64,000 nucleotides of DNA from Bos javanicus (lineage: Eukaryota; Chordata; Mammalia; Artiodactyla; Bovidae), in assembly GCF_032452875.1 (NCBI RefSeq), contig NC_083869.1:73898501-73962500 (forward strand). The letters are read 5' to 3'. How positions within the stretch are numbered: the first letter of the stretch is position 1; each line of letters starts with the position of its first letter. Shown piece after piece: positions 21,715 to 32,302 of the stretch. The position numbers and the translations under genes were made by a program. The notes under the pieces are model-generated. The model was not told the origin of the DNA. It was given only the letters and a program-made list of their open reading frames with translations, and made no database searches.

Positions 21715-22088
21715 TTTGTGCTGTTTTGCAGATTCTGAAGCCCCCTCTAGGTGGGAGAAGCTAATGATTAATGACGATATGCTGCCCACAAGCATGTAGA
21801 CACCAGACCAGTTGGAACCTGAAGGTTGATGATGCTGACTCCTACTTATCTCACCACCAACCAATCAGAAGAATGTCCACAAACTGATCACTCCCTCTTT
21901 GAACCATTACTATGAAACTTCTCACTATCTTGTCTAAGGAGGGTCACAGAGTTTTTTGAGGCAAGAGCCTGCTGTGTCCTCCTTAGGCTGGCAGAGTAAT
22001 AAAGCTATCCTTTTTCCCTTCACCCCAAACTCTGAGATTTGATTCGGCACCAGTGTACAGAGGAACTGAGCTTTTGGCATCAATCCTT
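21715..22088 (+). mobile_element. ruminant endogenous retrovirus solo LTR
   Basis: GAGCCTGCTGTGTCCTCC, then GGCAGAGTAATAAAGCTATC, CACCCCAAACTCTGAGATTTG and GATTCGGCACCAGTG follow in R/U5 order with an AATAAA signal at about 21991-21998. The motif order matches the minus-strand LTR at 8785-9210. No coding retroviral sequence borders it. The 5' border is uncertain. Confidence 0.7.
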
Positions 22089-22269
22089 TCTGTTTTCCTC
22101 ACTCTTGCATACATGATAGTCTTTGTTAAGTTCTCTGCAGGATACCAGTGAGCTCACCATGTTCCCTGCTGGAATCCTAGCTGACACACCAGCGGTAGTA
22201 AGTTCTTAGAAGGTGTGAGTGGTGATGACTGTGATCTCCTACATTGGCTGTTGCTTGGGCTGATGGCTG

Positions 22270-22770
22270 GCTGCTACCACTGCTTCTAAGATTCTCCCTG
22301 TGCTCACTGCTAAGATAGATACAAAGTAGGTTTTGTTCTTAAGGAGATTGCAGACTAGTTAAAAGTGTTGTACATTTAGTGACTTAAGAGCTAAGTGGAA
22401 GTCTGAAGCCATAAATGCTGAGTGCTTACATGGCTAGTGCTGGAAATAAGTTCTTCAGGAATTTGGAGGAGGAAGAGCTGGTTTTTGAGAAATCGGTCAC
22501 TGTTGAGTAGGATGGGAAGAGTGGAAGTGCTGCAGTGGAATGAATGTGACAGAGATGCTCTGACAAGGGAAAGGGCATCCGGTTTAAGGGAATGGAGCTT
22601 GCCAGAGGGGTGAACAAGCAGGCTGGAGTCTGATCACCTAGGGCTGGGCGTGCTAGCTGCAGAGTTGGGCCTTATTCCCACTGGAGGTTTGTAAGTTCTG
22701 TAAGCAGGGCTGAAGTGATGGTGGTGGTGATGGATAAAATGTATAAGTGGTCCAGACAGAGGCTGGAGGG
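22270..22770 (-). mobile_element. possible L2 LINE fragment
   Basis: GTTCTTAAGGAGATTGCAGAC and TTATTCCCACTGGAGGTTTG resemble the reverse complement of the L2 3' region. The similarity is weak and the borders are guesses. Confidence 0.4.
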
Positions 22771-22787
22771 GGGAGATGTGATATGAC

Positions 22788-22856
22788 TACAGAAGGGAGA
22801 CCTGGAGTTCTGGGTAGAAAGTGATGTTATTACAGAGGGAAGACCTGGAGTTCTGG
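22788..22856 (+). repeat. 43-bp-period partial tandem duplication
   Basis: TACAGAAGGGAGACCTGGAG...TTCTGG (22788-22813) recurs as TACAGAGGGAAGACCTGGAG...TTCTGG (22831-22856), 26 bases with two differences. Confidence 0.9.
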
Positions 22857-23024
22857 ACTGGGATATGGCAGGAAAAGGAGAGGGGAGCTGGGCAGCAGAG
22901 AGAGTCTGAGGCTGAGATACCTCTCCAGGCCAGTCGGACAGCTGAGCCTAGCTTCTCCTCTCCTGTTTGAGAGGGTCAGAGAATGCTCATCAAGACCCTG
23001 TGGGATAGCCTGTCCTTCTTCCAC

Positions 23025-23108
23025 TCATACCATGAGTGACTTTGGGAAAGTCGCTTTTCCTCTGGGCATTTGTCTCCTCATCTGTAAGATGAGGGTTTGA
23101 CATATTTG
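23025..23108 (+). mobile_element. MIR fragment
   Basis: GTGACTTTGGGAAAGTCGCT and GTCTCCTCATCTGTAAGATG match the MIR core. Confidence 0.75.
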
Positions 23109-23219
23109 GTTACATGCTCGTCATCTGAGGCATTTAAGTCTACACTGCAAACATGATGTACTTTTGACTCTCTTTGATAATATTTCAATTCCAGGGGAGA
23201 TTTTATTTTCAAATAAGAG

Positions 23220-23322
23220 ACTGATAAGAAGAAAGATTAACAATATTGAGCTCCTGCTGTTTTCTAGGTTTTGTGCTATGCAATGTCCATATATTATCTT
23301 ACTGAATTATCCTAGCAAAGTT
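23220..23322 (-). mobile_element. MIR fragment
   Basis: ATTGAGCTCCTGCTGTTTTC, TGTGCTATGCAATGTCC and TATTATCTTACTGAATTATC follow the order of a reversed MIR 3' part. Confidence 0.55.
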
Positions 23323-23344
23323 CCTTTAGTTAGCATTGAATTTG

Positions 23345-23640
23345 ACTGAAGTAACAGAAAATCCAACTCATTGTGGTTTAGAGCAATAAAGTGTATATAT
23401 ATATATATTTATATAAAACCAAAAATCTAGAGGCAGTTGCCTGCTGGCCTTGACTCAGTGGCTCAGATATGTCAGGTAAGACATACATATACTTATCTGG
23501 CCTTTCTTTCATGGCCACAGGAGGGCTGCTGCAATTCCAGCTGTCACCTCTGTGAAGGTGGGATATAGGGAGAGGGTCAGCACCAGGTGTATCTTTCAGT
23601 CCTTTTTTTTTTTTTTTTCATTAAAGGAGAGTATTGCTGC
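23345..23640. mobile_element. ancient dispersed repeat, family unassigned
   Basis: The order of CAACTCATTGTGGTTTAGAG, a TA tract, CAGTGGCTCAGATATGTCA, CATGGCCACAGGAGGGCTGC and CAATTCCAGCTGTCACCTC is familiar as a mammal-wide interspersed repeat. I cannot place the name. A T-run at 23604-23619 follows. Confidence 0.4.
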
Positions 23641-24689
23641 TCCCCATCATTTACAAAAGAGAACTCTAAAGCCTATAACACTGAGCCACTTTCTAAACAT
23701 AGTCAACATGACTCTTCCTGAGATCCTCTGGGTTCCTCTTCTTTCTTGTTCTGAAGCCAAAACAACTTACTTTATCTTTGCAGGTGACTCATCCCATCAG
23801 GAGGCATGTGTCTTCTAGTGAAATCAAGTATCAAGGCAAGCTGATGGCTGGAGGGAAGTCCACATTGGGGAGTGGCCTCTTGGTTTATTTTGTGTGCTGA
23901 GATTAGGCCTCCCTATTCTTGATGGCAATAAATGATGCTAACCATATTCAGGAATAAGATGCAGCATTTAGTTGTGATTCAGGATTGCAAAGTCTTCTTT
24001 CCCAACCATCCTACCAGAGTTGACTCAGTGACCTCCTGCTTCTCCCATCTGCTGTCTGTCCCCACCCTTTTCTCCTTTCTGAGTCTCCTTCAGGGGCTAC
24101 CCAAAGCCAAGGAAGAATATTCCAGTTCGGGCTTAGCCCTCACTGAGTGGTAGCCCTACTGAGTCAGTCCTGCCTCTCTGTCCTTGACTGTGAGCAGTGC
24201 CCTGCCAGCACCTGGGCAGGCATGGACCCCAGTCCTGGATTGTGAAGATCAGCAAGTGGCACTGAGACGTGAATATGGTTTGTTCTGGTTTTTTTTTCCT
24301 CCACTGGAAAATGACCAGAGAATAATTTTTTGCAGACTTAATTTAAATGGAATCAGAGGCCTTGAAACAAGTTGCAAATGAGAACTAAGTATGGAGAATT
24401 GGAAACATGAAAAGCAAACTTTCTGCTGGTTTGTGTTTCTCTAGTGCGAAGCAGTAGACCAAGGGCAAAGTCAGGGTGTGTTAGCCCAGGTGCCCTTCTC
24501 CTCTCTCCCCTTCTCAGTGGTTTTGTTACAGCAATCTCCAGTTTCAAAGTTGACTTGCAGAAACACCCTTATTCTCATTAACAGGTCACTTGGGGGTGGG
24601 TTGTACTGGGTGTGTTGTGGTGTGGGGAATGATTAAGGGCAGGTCCCAGGATAATATTTTCTCAGCCCCTGGATATTCAGCTGAGGGAG
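23641..24689. other. unassigned sequence
   Basis: About 1 kb without a named repeat or convincing coding frame. Confidence 0.4.
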
Positions 24690-24900
24690 GGGCTTTTCCC
24701 CAAGGTTGGAATCAAATCTGAGCCTGTAACTGCCTAATGAAAGACTCTGATCTCGGGTGGCCTCAGCCTGCAGTGGCTTGAAGCATGATTTCAGTTCCTG
24801 GTCAAAGATGGAAGTCAGATGGTGGCAGTGAGAACTGTGAATCCTGGCCACTAGACCAGTGGTCACTGACAAGGTCCTGGCCATCTGGCTTTGCAAAAAA
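24690..24900. mobile_element. possible ruminant-specific dispersed repeat
   Basis: CAGTGGCTTGAAGCATGATT, GAATCCTGGCCACTAGACCA and GACAAGGTCCTGGCCATCTG are phrases I associate with a recurring ruminant repeat. The family name and limits are not known to me. Confidence 0.35.
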
Positions 24901-24907
24901 TGAATTT

Positions 24908-24953
24908 CCCCCCTACCCACCCACCCCCCACCCAAAAAAAAAAAAAAAAACCA
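24908..24953 (+). repeat. C-rich tract followed by (A)18
   Basis: CCCCCTACCCACCCACC and CCCCCACCC runs are followed directly by an A homopolymer. Confidence 0.9.
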
Positions 24954-25029
24954 GAAAGTAGTGATACAAATAAAGTGTCACACCTCTGTAATGCATTCTT
25001 CTGCAATATTGAAATGATTCTTTGCTTTT

Positions 25030-25160
25030 ATTTCTCTTTATGGATGGGTGAGATCTGTGACAACAGAGTCCATGCCTCATTCCCTTCTGAATCTCCAGTC
25101 ATAGCACAGCACTGGGCCCAGAATGACTCTCACTACTCCAATACTGAGCTACATTAAACC
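25030..25160 (+). mobile_element. L2 LINE 3' end
   Basis: GATCTGTGACAACAGAGTCC, TCTCCAGTCATAGCACAGCA and CTGGGCCCAGAATGACT correspond loosely to the L2 3' end order (AGGGACTTTGTCT...CCCAGTGCCTAGCACAGTG). Confidence 0.5.
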
Positions 25161-25799
25161 AACAGTAAGGGCATATCATCCGTTGTTGGAGGAAGACCAG
25201 CCAGGGCTCCTCTTGATGCAGTTGAACCCTCAGAAGCCCCACGTGCTGCTATGAATCTCTAAGCCTCCTGCATGATGGTCTCTTAAAACAGAAATGGTGT
25301 TTGAGCTGCTGTGGCGAGCATGCCTCTCTGTATTCCTTTCTGACAATTGCTCCCATTTAGTATTTGTGCCTAGATGCACCTGTTCCTGTTGGAGGCATTT
25401 AATAGCCCACTTGACATTTTCCATTTTTTAGATGGTTGTTCCTGTTAAACTGTTGTAATGAAACACTGAACACTATTTTTTTCATCTCCTCACAATCTGT
25501 TTCTAAATGGACTGTGTATCAAGCTTGCAATGGCTATAGGTACTCCCTGCACGATTGAGGTGGTGGCCTGAGAGTGTCAGTGTCAAAGTGGGCATCAGAG
25601 CTGGGCCTTGGAGAGGGTGTCTCCAGCCCTTTCAGTAGGAGGAGAGAAATCACTGCTGGATTCACACTGTTGGCAGCAGAGCTGGCATTACTACCATCAT
25701 TTATAAGTTTATTTAGTTTTAAATCATCAATAAAATTGTCATGGAAGACTTCTAAACCACTGAAGTATGAAGATAAGAATAAAAAAATTAGTCCACATT
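25161..25799. other. unassigned sequence
   Basis: No gene or named repeat seen. Confidence 0.4.
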
Positions 25800-26207
25800 T
25801 TTAGCTCCTGAGGCAATGATAATATTTTAGTCATTTTTACTGGTTGGTTTTTCACTTTTTTTCACTTCCTGTAATAAATATGTAAATCTAAAAGACAAAT
25901 ATGCGGTATATAGACAAAATGAAAAATCACTCATAACTCAGTCTCCAGAGTTAAGTACTGTTAGCAATTTGAAATGTTGTCTTTGGAAATGCTTTTTTCT
26001 CTAATAAATAATAAAAGAAAAGGGCTTGTGCTATTCATCTTGTTTGGCCTCTGGCTTTTTGTCCGTTGGCGATATATCATGAACATCTTTTGGAACCAAG
26101 AAGTACCCACAGTCTCAATTTTAAGGATTGGTTAACAGTCCATTGTATGGATATACCACAATTTTTTAAAATCAAAATTGTAATTATTAGACATCCAATC
26201 TATTCCT

Positions 26208-26420
26208 TGGGCTTCCCTGGTGGCTCAGATGATAAAGAATCTGCCTGCAATATGGGAGATCTGGGTTTGATCCCTAGGTCAGGAAGATCTCCTGGAGAAG
26301 GGAATGGCAACCCACTCTGGTATTCTTGCTTGGAGAATCCAGTGGACAGAGAAGCCAGGTGGGCTATCGTCCATGAGTTTGCAAAGAGTTGGACATGGCT
26401 GAGCGACTAAGCAGCAGTAT
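26208..26420 (+). mobile_element. Bov-tA SINE, full length, nested in L1M
   Basis: The head GGGCTTCCCTGGTGGCTCAG through to the end GACTAAGCAGCAGTAT is complete. A 12-bp duplication, CAATCTATTCCT, is at 26196-26207 and 26421-26432. Confidence 0.97.
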
Positions 26421-26551
26421 CAATCTATTCCTAGTTTTTGCTATTATACATAATACTTTGATAAATATCTTTGGTAATGGAAGAAGACACTTTTTAACTC
26501 TTATTTGTTATTTTATTAGGATAGATTTGCATAAGGGTAACTTATAGGTCA

Positions 26552-26766
26552 TGGCTTCCCTAGTGGCTCAGTGGTAAAGAATCCATTTGCCATGTAGGAG
26601 ACATGGATTTGATCCCTGGGTCAGGAAGATCCCTGGAGGAGAGTATGGCAACCCACTCCAGTGTTCTTGCCTGGAGAATCCCATGGATGGAGGAACTTGG
26701 CTGGCTACAGTCCATAGGGTTGTAAAGAGTTGGACATGACTGAAGAGACTAAGCATGCATGCATGC
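26552..26766 (+). mobile_element. Bov-tA SINE, full length, nested in L1M
   Basis: A complete SINE ends in a GCATGCATGCATG tail. A 13-bp duplication, AACTTATAGGTCA, is at 26539-26551 and 26767-26779. Confidence 0.97.
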
Positions 26767-26990
26767 AACTTATAGGTCACTGTGTTCACATGTCTTATAA
26801 ATCTTTGACGTGGTCCTCCAAAATTGCATTGCAGAATATCAGGTTACTTCTTACAGAAGCATAGGGAAAGCCCATTACTCTACACCTTTTCTTATTCCAT
26901 TCAAATTTTCCTCTTATTTCATCAGTTTTGGTCAATACATGTCTTTGAAAATCTACCACTGCTCTGAGATTTTAAAACTTACTATTATAC

Positions 26991-27559
26991 AAGTATACAT
27001 AGTTTTCTCTTTTACTAAACCAATAACCATTTCATTCCTATGACCATAAGTATTTTCTCATTCTTAATATGTGGAGAAGAGAATGCTTTGTTAAGATTTC
27101 AGAATGCTTCCTTCCCTCTCCCTCTGTTGTATGGAAATTCTTATCCAAAGTTTGTTGTGAGAGCTTGGGAGGTAAGCTTTGCTCAAGATTTGCTGGGAGA
27201 GCTCCTAGAGGTAAAGCTCACAGAAGTGTGGGACCCTCTTCAAATTAGCCCCCCTGGAGTTTTTAATTCTCAAACTTGTCCACACCGAGCAGAGAAGCCA
27301 CTTGTATTTGTCAATTGCAGTTGGTTTTCCCACCCAGTACTAGCTCCCATGGAGGTCTCTGCTCCACTAAGTTGAGACTCCCTGAATCCACCTTTCTTGG
27401 AGCAGTAGTTTGCCTGTGATCTCTGTTTTTGATGAACCTAAGAGCTGCTGCTTTTGAGTTTGTTCAGCTCTTTTCTCACTGTGAGGACAGGAGCAGCAAC
27501 TCCTGAGCTCCTGATATGCAGGAAATCCTTCACTGTTAATGTTTGACATTTCTGGTTTT
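26991..27559. other. unassigned sequence
   Basis: No gene or named repeat seen. A 111-codon frame at 27040-27375 has no recognisable features. Confidence 0.4.
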
Positions 27560-27832
27560 TTGTTGTTGTTAATTGCATGGTGAGATATTTGTCTATATTA
27601 TGGGTCTTTTTCAAAAGCAGATTCTTTTATTGATGCTGCTTTTGGGAATTGAAATAAATTATTTCCAGCTTTTATATTTAAGAATTCTCTCCTCTTTTTT
27701 TCTTTTAGTTTTATTTTGTCACTATTCTTCTTGCTTTTTGAAGAATAGCTAGTTTATTTTTACTCCATTATCTCTTGATTTTACTTTGATCCCTTTGTTC
27801 TGCTAACCTCCTTAGGGAGATGGATGATCTGT
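27560..27832 (-). mobile_element. possible L1 ORF2 fragment
   Basis: T-rich text (CTTTTAGTTTTATTTTGTCAC, CATTATCTCTTGATTTTACT) resembles reversed L1 ORF2, but the match is too diffuse to be sure. Confidence 0.3.
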
Positions 27833-27841
27833 GTGTTACGA

Positions 27842-27975
27842 GGTCACAAGCTTCTTCAGGGCAATGATTATGTGTGTTTTCTTCACCATTGTACTTCAGT
27901 TCAAAATACAGTATAAAGCACAAAGAAAGTGCATAATCGACAGTGGCTGAATAAATGAATGAATAAGTAGATGAA
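27842..27975 (+). mobile_element. L2 LINE 3' end
   Basis: AAGCTTCTTCAGGGCAATGA, a GTACTTCAG block, GTATAAAGCACAAAGAAAGT and GGCTGAATAAATGAATGAAT match the L2 terminus (gap-tolerant). Confidence 0.65.
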
Positions 27976-28109
27976 TGCTAGATTTAGGGTGTTTGTCTTT
28001 TTTATTCCATATATTTTCCCTATTTAAATTTATTTGGCTGTTTCTTCAACATTAAATTTTCTGCATTAAAAAAGTGTTGCTTCTTTGACCAAATTGTACT
28101 ATAAATGCA

Positions 28110-28430
28110 ATTTTATATCTTGCTTTATAAAATTTAATCTGGTTATCATATTTTTAATAAAGCTTTAATAACATTATTATGGATTCATTTCTATTCACTG
28201 GATGTATCATATTTTACTTAACTATTAACCTATTGATGTAAATTTGAGATATTGCCAATTACTTTTGCTATTAAAAGAAATTATGGGAATATTTTTATGC
28301 CTGGAGTTTTTCTAAAGTATTGTAGAAATTTTCTTCACAATAAAACCTTGTAGGGAAGTCTATGGGTCAGAGACATGAATATTTGTTATATTTTAACACA
28401 TTGTTTTCCCAGTTAGTTCAAAATTTGGCA
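28110..28430 (-). mobile_element. probable L1M fragment
   Basis: TTAACTATTAACCTATTGATG, TGCCAATTACTTTTGCTATT and TGTAGGGAAGTCTATGGGTC resemble a reversed old L1 3' UTR. Confidence 0.45.
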
Positions 28431-28433
28431 GTT

Positions 28434-28490
28434 TTTGCTGTACACCAGAAACTAACACAACACTGTAAAGCAGCTATACTGCAAAAGGAA
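28434..28490 (+). mobile_element. L1 3' tip
   Basis: TTGCTGTACACCAGAAACTA and TGTAAAGCAGCTATACTGCA are the last bases of a ruminant L1 before its tail. Confidence 0.7.
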
Positions 28491-28825
28491 GAAAGATTAA
28501 ATGAGATAATATATAAATACCTTGTTGCACAGAATTAATGCTTAATTAATGTTTAAAAAGAATTGGCAACCACCAGCAGATCATGAAGATAACCGTTTCT
28601 CTGCAGCTTTGCTGATTTGGGGCGCTGTTCATTTCTGTCTCTTATCTCTGGCCAAGTGCTTCTCGTCCTGCACTGCCACGACTTTTTGTCTCTTTGGGTC
28701 TTTAGAAACATCCCCCAATTTCTCAAATGCTAAGAAGTTGAGAGGAAGAAAGGTAGAACTTTAAGATAATTCACTTAATTATTTACTTCACTTATTTTTC
28801 TATTTTAAAAACTTGAGATTGATTA
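28491..28825. other. unassigned sequence
   Basis: No gene or named repeat seen. Confidence 0.4.
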
Positions 28826-30152
28826 ATGCTGTGAAAGTTCTGCACTCAATATGCCAGCAAATTTGGAAAACTCAGCAGTGGCCACAGGACTGGAAAAGGT
28901 CAGTTTTCATTCCAATCCCAAAGAAAGGCAATGCCAAAGAATGCTCAAACTACCACACAATTGCACTCATCTCACATGCTAGTAAAGTAATGCTCAAAAT
29001 TCTCCAAGCCAGGCTTCAGCAGGATGACTGGATCATGGAAAAAGGAAGAGAGTTCCAGAAAAACATCTATTTCTGCTTTATTGACTATGCCAAAGCCTTT
29101 GACTGTGTGGATCACAATAAATTGTGGAAAATTCTGAAAGAGATGGGAATACCAGACCACCTGACCTGCCTCTTGAGAAACCTATATGCAGGTCAGGAAG
29201 TAAGACTTAGAATTGGACATGGAACAACAGACTGGTTCCAAATAGGAAAAGGAGTATGTCAAGGCTGTATATTGTCACCTTGCTTATTTAACTTATATGC
29301 AGAGTACATCATGAGAAACACTGGGCTGGAAGAAGCACAAGCTGGAATCAAGATTTCCGGGAGAAATATCAATAAACTCAGATATGTAGATGACACCATC
29401 CTTATAGCAGAAAGTGAAGAGGAACTAAAAAGCCTCTTGATGAAAGTGAAAGAGGAAAGTGGAAAAGTTGGCTTAAAGCTCAACATTCAGAAAACGAAGA
29501 TCATAGCATCTGGTCCCATCACTTCATGGCAAATAGATGTATTAACAGTGGAAACAGTGTCAGAATTTATTTTTTTGGGCTCCAAATCACTGCAGATGGT
29601 GATTGCAGCCATGAAATTAAAAGACGCTTACTTCTTGGAAGGAAAGTTATGACCAACCTAGATAGCATATTAAAAGGCAGAGACATTACTTTGCCAACAA
29701 AGGTCCGTCTAGTCAAGGCTATGGTTTTTCCTGTGGTCATGTATGGATGTGAGAGTTGGACTGTGAAGAAAGCTGAGCGCCGAAGAATTGATACTTTTGA
29801 ACTGTGGTGTTGGAGAAGACTCTTGAGAGTCCCTTGGACTGCAAGGAGATCCAACCAGTCCATTCTGAAGGAGATCAGCCCTGGGATTTCTTTGGAAGGA
29901 ATGATGCTAACGCTGAAACTCCAGTACTTTGGCCACCTCATGTGAAGAGTTGACTCATTGGAAAAGACTCTGATGCTGGGAGGGATTGGGGGCAGGAGGA
30001 GAAGGGGACGACAGAAGATGAGATGGTTGGATGGCATCACTGACTCGATGGACGTGAGTCTGAGTGAACTCCAGGAGTTGGTGATGGACAGGGAGGCCTG
30101 GCAAGCTGCGATTCATGGGGTCGCAAAGAGTCAGACACGACTGAACGACTGA
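28813..30152 (+). pseudogene. BovB reverse transcriptase, broken
   Basis: RTE-clade reverse transcriptase, which in an intact BovB copies LINE RNA (and Bov-tA RNA) into DNA at a nick in the nucleus. The first open piece (28813-29652, 279 residues) starts in chance upstream sequence. It contains FCFIDYAKAFDCVDHNKLWK, GVCQGCILSPCLFNLYAEYI and the catalytic box as LRYVDDTILIAES (V where the usual box has A). A single-base loss near 29590 shifts the frame. The second piece (29526-29945) reads ITADGDCSHEIKRRLLLGRK onwards and stops at a TGA replacing AGA at 29942. The third (29958-30152) finishes the C-terminus. With the deletion at 29025 this is a dead copy. Confidence 0.93.
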
Positions 30153-30172
30153 ATTTAACTGAACTGAACTGA
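28826..30172 (+). mobile_element. BovB (RTE) LINE, 5'-truncated, 3'-complete
   Basis: About 1.35 kb of BovB from inside the RT domain to the typical CTGAACTGAACTGACTGAAG end. It lacks the endonuclease domain and the 5' half. About 80 bp encoding the stretch before the DYAKAFD motif is deleted near 29025. It is the most coding-like part of the window, but the protein is interrupted and the element cannot move by itself. Confidence 0.96.
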
Positions 30173-30714
30173 CTGAAGATTGCTTAAGGCTTTTTAACAT
30201 CACAGAAGCATGTAGGAGAAAATAAGCCCCCAAATGGTTCAATTATGATTGAATACATTTCATAGGTTGAAAAAGTCAAACCGTGCAGAGTGGAAGGAAA
30301 TGGAAAGTGAAAACTCCTTTCCCATTCATTTTCTGTTCCTCTCCCTGGAGGTAGTTCTTCTAAATGTGTCTTTGATTCTTTTTAGAATGAATTTATATAT
30401 ATTTAGTAGGAAATGTAGAATATTTTATAGAATCTAAGGTGCTTTGTGCCAGTCATTTTTTTTTTTTTTGGTCTTGCCCGAAATTGCCAATGGCTGTTCT
30501 TCCCAGAAACCTTATGGCTTCCACCTTTCTGGCAGTGGTTGTGAGAGACTCTAGACTATAAGAAGAGTGTTTTTTTTTTTTTTTTTTTTAAAGAAAGCGT
30601 TAGCTTGTTTATCATAGAGTCGACGAAACAGGGTGTATTTATTTTTATATTTTAAAATCTGTGTAAAAGGGTCATATTTTTTAGAATGTTCTGTATCTTG
30701 TGTGGAAGCTAAAA
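30173..30714. other. unassigned sequence with poly(T) runs
   Basis: T homopolymers at about 30458-30470 and 30569-30589 may be remnants of retroposed tails. Nothing else recognised. Confidence 0.45.
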
Positions 30715-30797
30715 AATTACATCAGTTCACACAACTAGCAATTGGAGGAGCAGGATTTGAAACAGGTTCATCTGCTGTGAAAGCACATATTTTAAAA
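30715..30797 (-). mobile_element. MIR fragment
   Basis: TTCACACAACTAGCAATTGG and GCAGGATTTGAAACAGGTTC match the reversed MIR core (CACACAGCTAG...GGATTTGAACCCAGG). Confidence 0.75.
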
Positions 30798-30886
30798 AAA
30801 TGTGCTTCTTTTTATTCCCATTAATGTGACTGCTAGAAAACTTTATTTATTTTTGTAAAATTTATTGAGATAAAGTTGATTTACAA

Positions 30887-31110
30887 ATGGACTTTCCAGG
30901 TGGAACAGTGGTACAGAATCTGCATGCAAATTCAGGACACACAAGAGACGAGGGTTTGACCCCTGGGTCAGGAAGATTCCCTGGAGTAGAAAATGGCAAT
31001 CCATTCCAGTTTTCTTTCTGGAAAATTCCATGGACAGAAGAGCCTGGTGGGCTACATACAGTCCATGGGGTAGCAAAGAGTCGGACATGACTGAGCATAC
31101 ACACACACCT
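30887..31110 (+). mobile_element. Bov-tA SINE nested in L1 tip
   Basis: The full body ends in (CA)n. The 13-bp target-site duplication AGTTGATTTACAA is at 30874-30886 and 31111-31123. Confidence 0.97.
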
Positions 31111-31170
31111 AGTTGATTTACAATGTTATGCTAATTCCTGCTGTACAGCAAAGTGATTCAGTTATACATC

Positions 31171-31189
31171 TGTGTGTGTGTGTGTGTGT
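31171..31189 (+). repeat. (TG)n microsatellite in L1 tip
   Basis: Nine to ten TG units lie within the L1 3' UTR. Confidence 0.9.
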
Positions 31190-31439
31190 ATTCTTTTTTG
31201 TATTCTTACTACTGTGGTTTATCATAAGATATTGGGTACAGTTCCAATAGTGGTGTTTGGGCAAGGGATTGCATGCCCAGTGAAGGAGTGAGCTGAAAAT
31301 GTCACATTTTGGCAAAATGATCTTCAGTTCTAGGTGTTTGGAGCCAAAGGGTTTTCCCAGGACAAGCTCAGAGGCAGGTGAAGGACTTGGCAGTGGAGTA
31401 AGCTATGGCTGTGGCAGGAGGAAGACTATTGCATCAATT

Positions 31440-31522
31440 ATGGCCTTGACTCAATGTAAAATTTGAGCCAATCGTTCCATTGTGCCTCAGTCTCCTTATC
31501 TGCAAAAATGGGACAAACTGAA
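31440..31522 (+). mobile_element. MIR fragment
   Basis: TGTGCCTCAGTCTCCTTATC and TGCAAAAATGGGACAA match the MIR 3' core. Confidence 0.7.
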
Positions 31523-31689
31523 CTTGAATACAAATGTACCTTGTAACTCAACAATGCTATGACAGTTTCTTTAACCTATGGTTTTGTCTGGTAGGAAGAA
31601 AAATCTTCTTAGGAATTGATGTTTAGGGTTGAAGCCTTTTAAGTTTCTGCTAGATAGCACTGGAAAAGTTTCCTACTTAGAACTCTCCA

Positions 31690-31815
31690 ATGGGGACTTT
31701 CCTGGTTCCAGTAGTTAAGCCTCTGCACTTCCACTGCAGGGGGTGTGGGTTCAATCCCTGGTTGAAGAACTAATATCTTGCATGCCGAAGTGCATGATAA
31801 AAAAACAAACAACAG
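31690..31815 (+). mobile_element. CHR-type SINE
   Basis: GACTTTCCTGGTTCCAGTAG, TTAAGCCTCTGCACTTCCAC, GGGTTCAATCCCTGG and an A-rich tail identify the family. Confidence 0.87.
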
Positions 31816-32078
31816 AAACCAAACAAAAAACCCCACAAACTATCAAAAGGAAATATGTTGCCATTCTGCCTCATCTTTTCACTTTGAGCCACTGCCTCAA
31901 AGTGGCTGAAAGCAAGGAAAGTGAGCAAAGGTGGAGAGGTCTGAGATCAGAGGGGCACATTTATAGCAGAAGTAATCATGCATCCTATCCCTTGGTCTCT
32001 GATGCTGGAGATTCTTGCTTGCAGATCAATCCCCTGGCAGGGCAAAGACCTGTTCTCCTGGGGCTCACATTCCACCAG

Positions 32079-32302
32079 TGCTGCTGTGTGCCAAGTCGCT
32101 TCAGTCGTATCTGACTCTTTGCAACCCCATGGACTGTAGCCCACCAGTCTCTGTCCATGGGATTCTCCAGGCAAGAATACTGGAATGGGTTGCCATGCCC
32201 TCCTCCAGGGGATCTTCTCGGCCCAGGGATCTAAGCCATATCTCTTATGTCTCCTTCATTGGCAGGCAGGTGCTTTATGACTAGCACCGCCTTAGAAGCC
32301 CC
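32079..32302 (-). mobile_element. Bov-tA SINE nested in L2
   Basis: The reversed full SINE runs from a GCTGCTGTGTGCCAAGTCGC end to a GCCTTAGAAGCCCC head. The 13-bp duplication CACATTCCACCAG is at 32066-32078 and 32303-32315. Confidence 0.97.

Larger units (their letters stand above)
25800..26990 (-). mobile_element. old L1M LINE 3' part, split by two Bov-tA
   Basis: TATATCATGAACATCTTTTGG, CAGTCCATTGTATGGATATA, TTTTTGCTATTATACATAAT and GTCCTCCAAAATTGCATTGC form the reverse complement of an L1M ORF2 end plus 3' UTR. Precise target-site duplications bound the two SINEs in it. Confidence 0.75.
30843..31255 (-). mobile_element. L1 LINE 3' tip, split by Bov-tA
   Basis: TTTATTGAGATAAAGTTGAT and, after the SINE, GTTATGCTAATTCCTGCTGT, CAGCAAAGTGATTCAGTTAT and GTGGTTTATCATAAGATATT are the reverse complement of a young ruminant L1 3' UTR. 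Confidence 0.9.
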
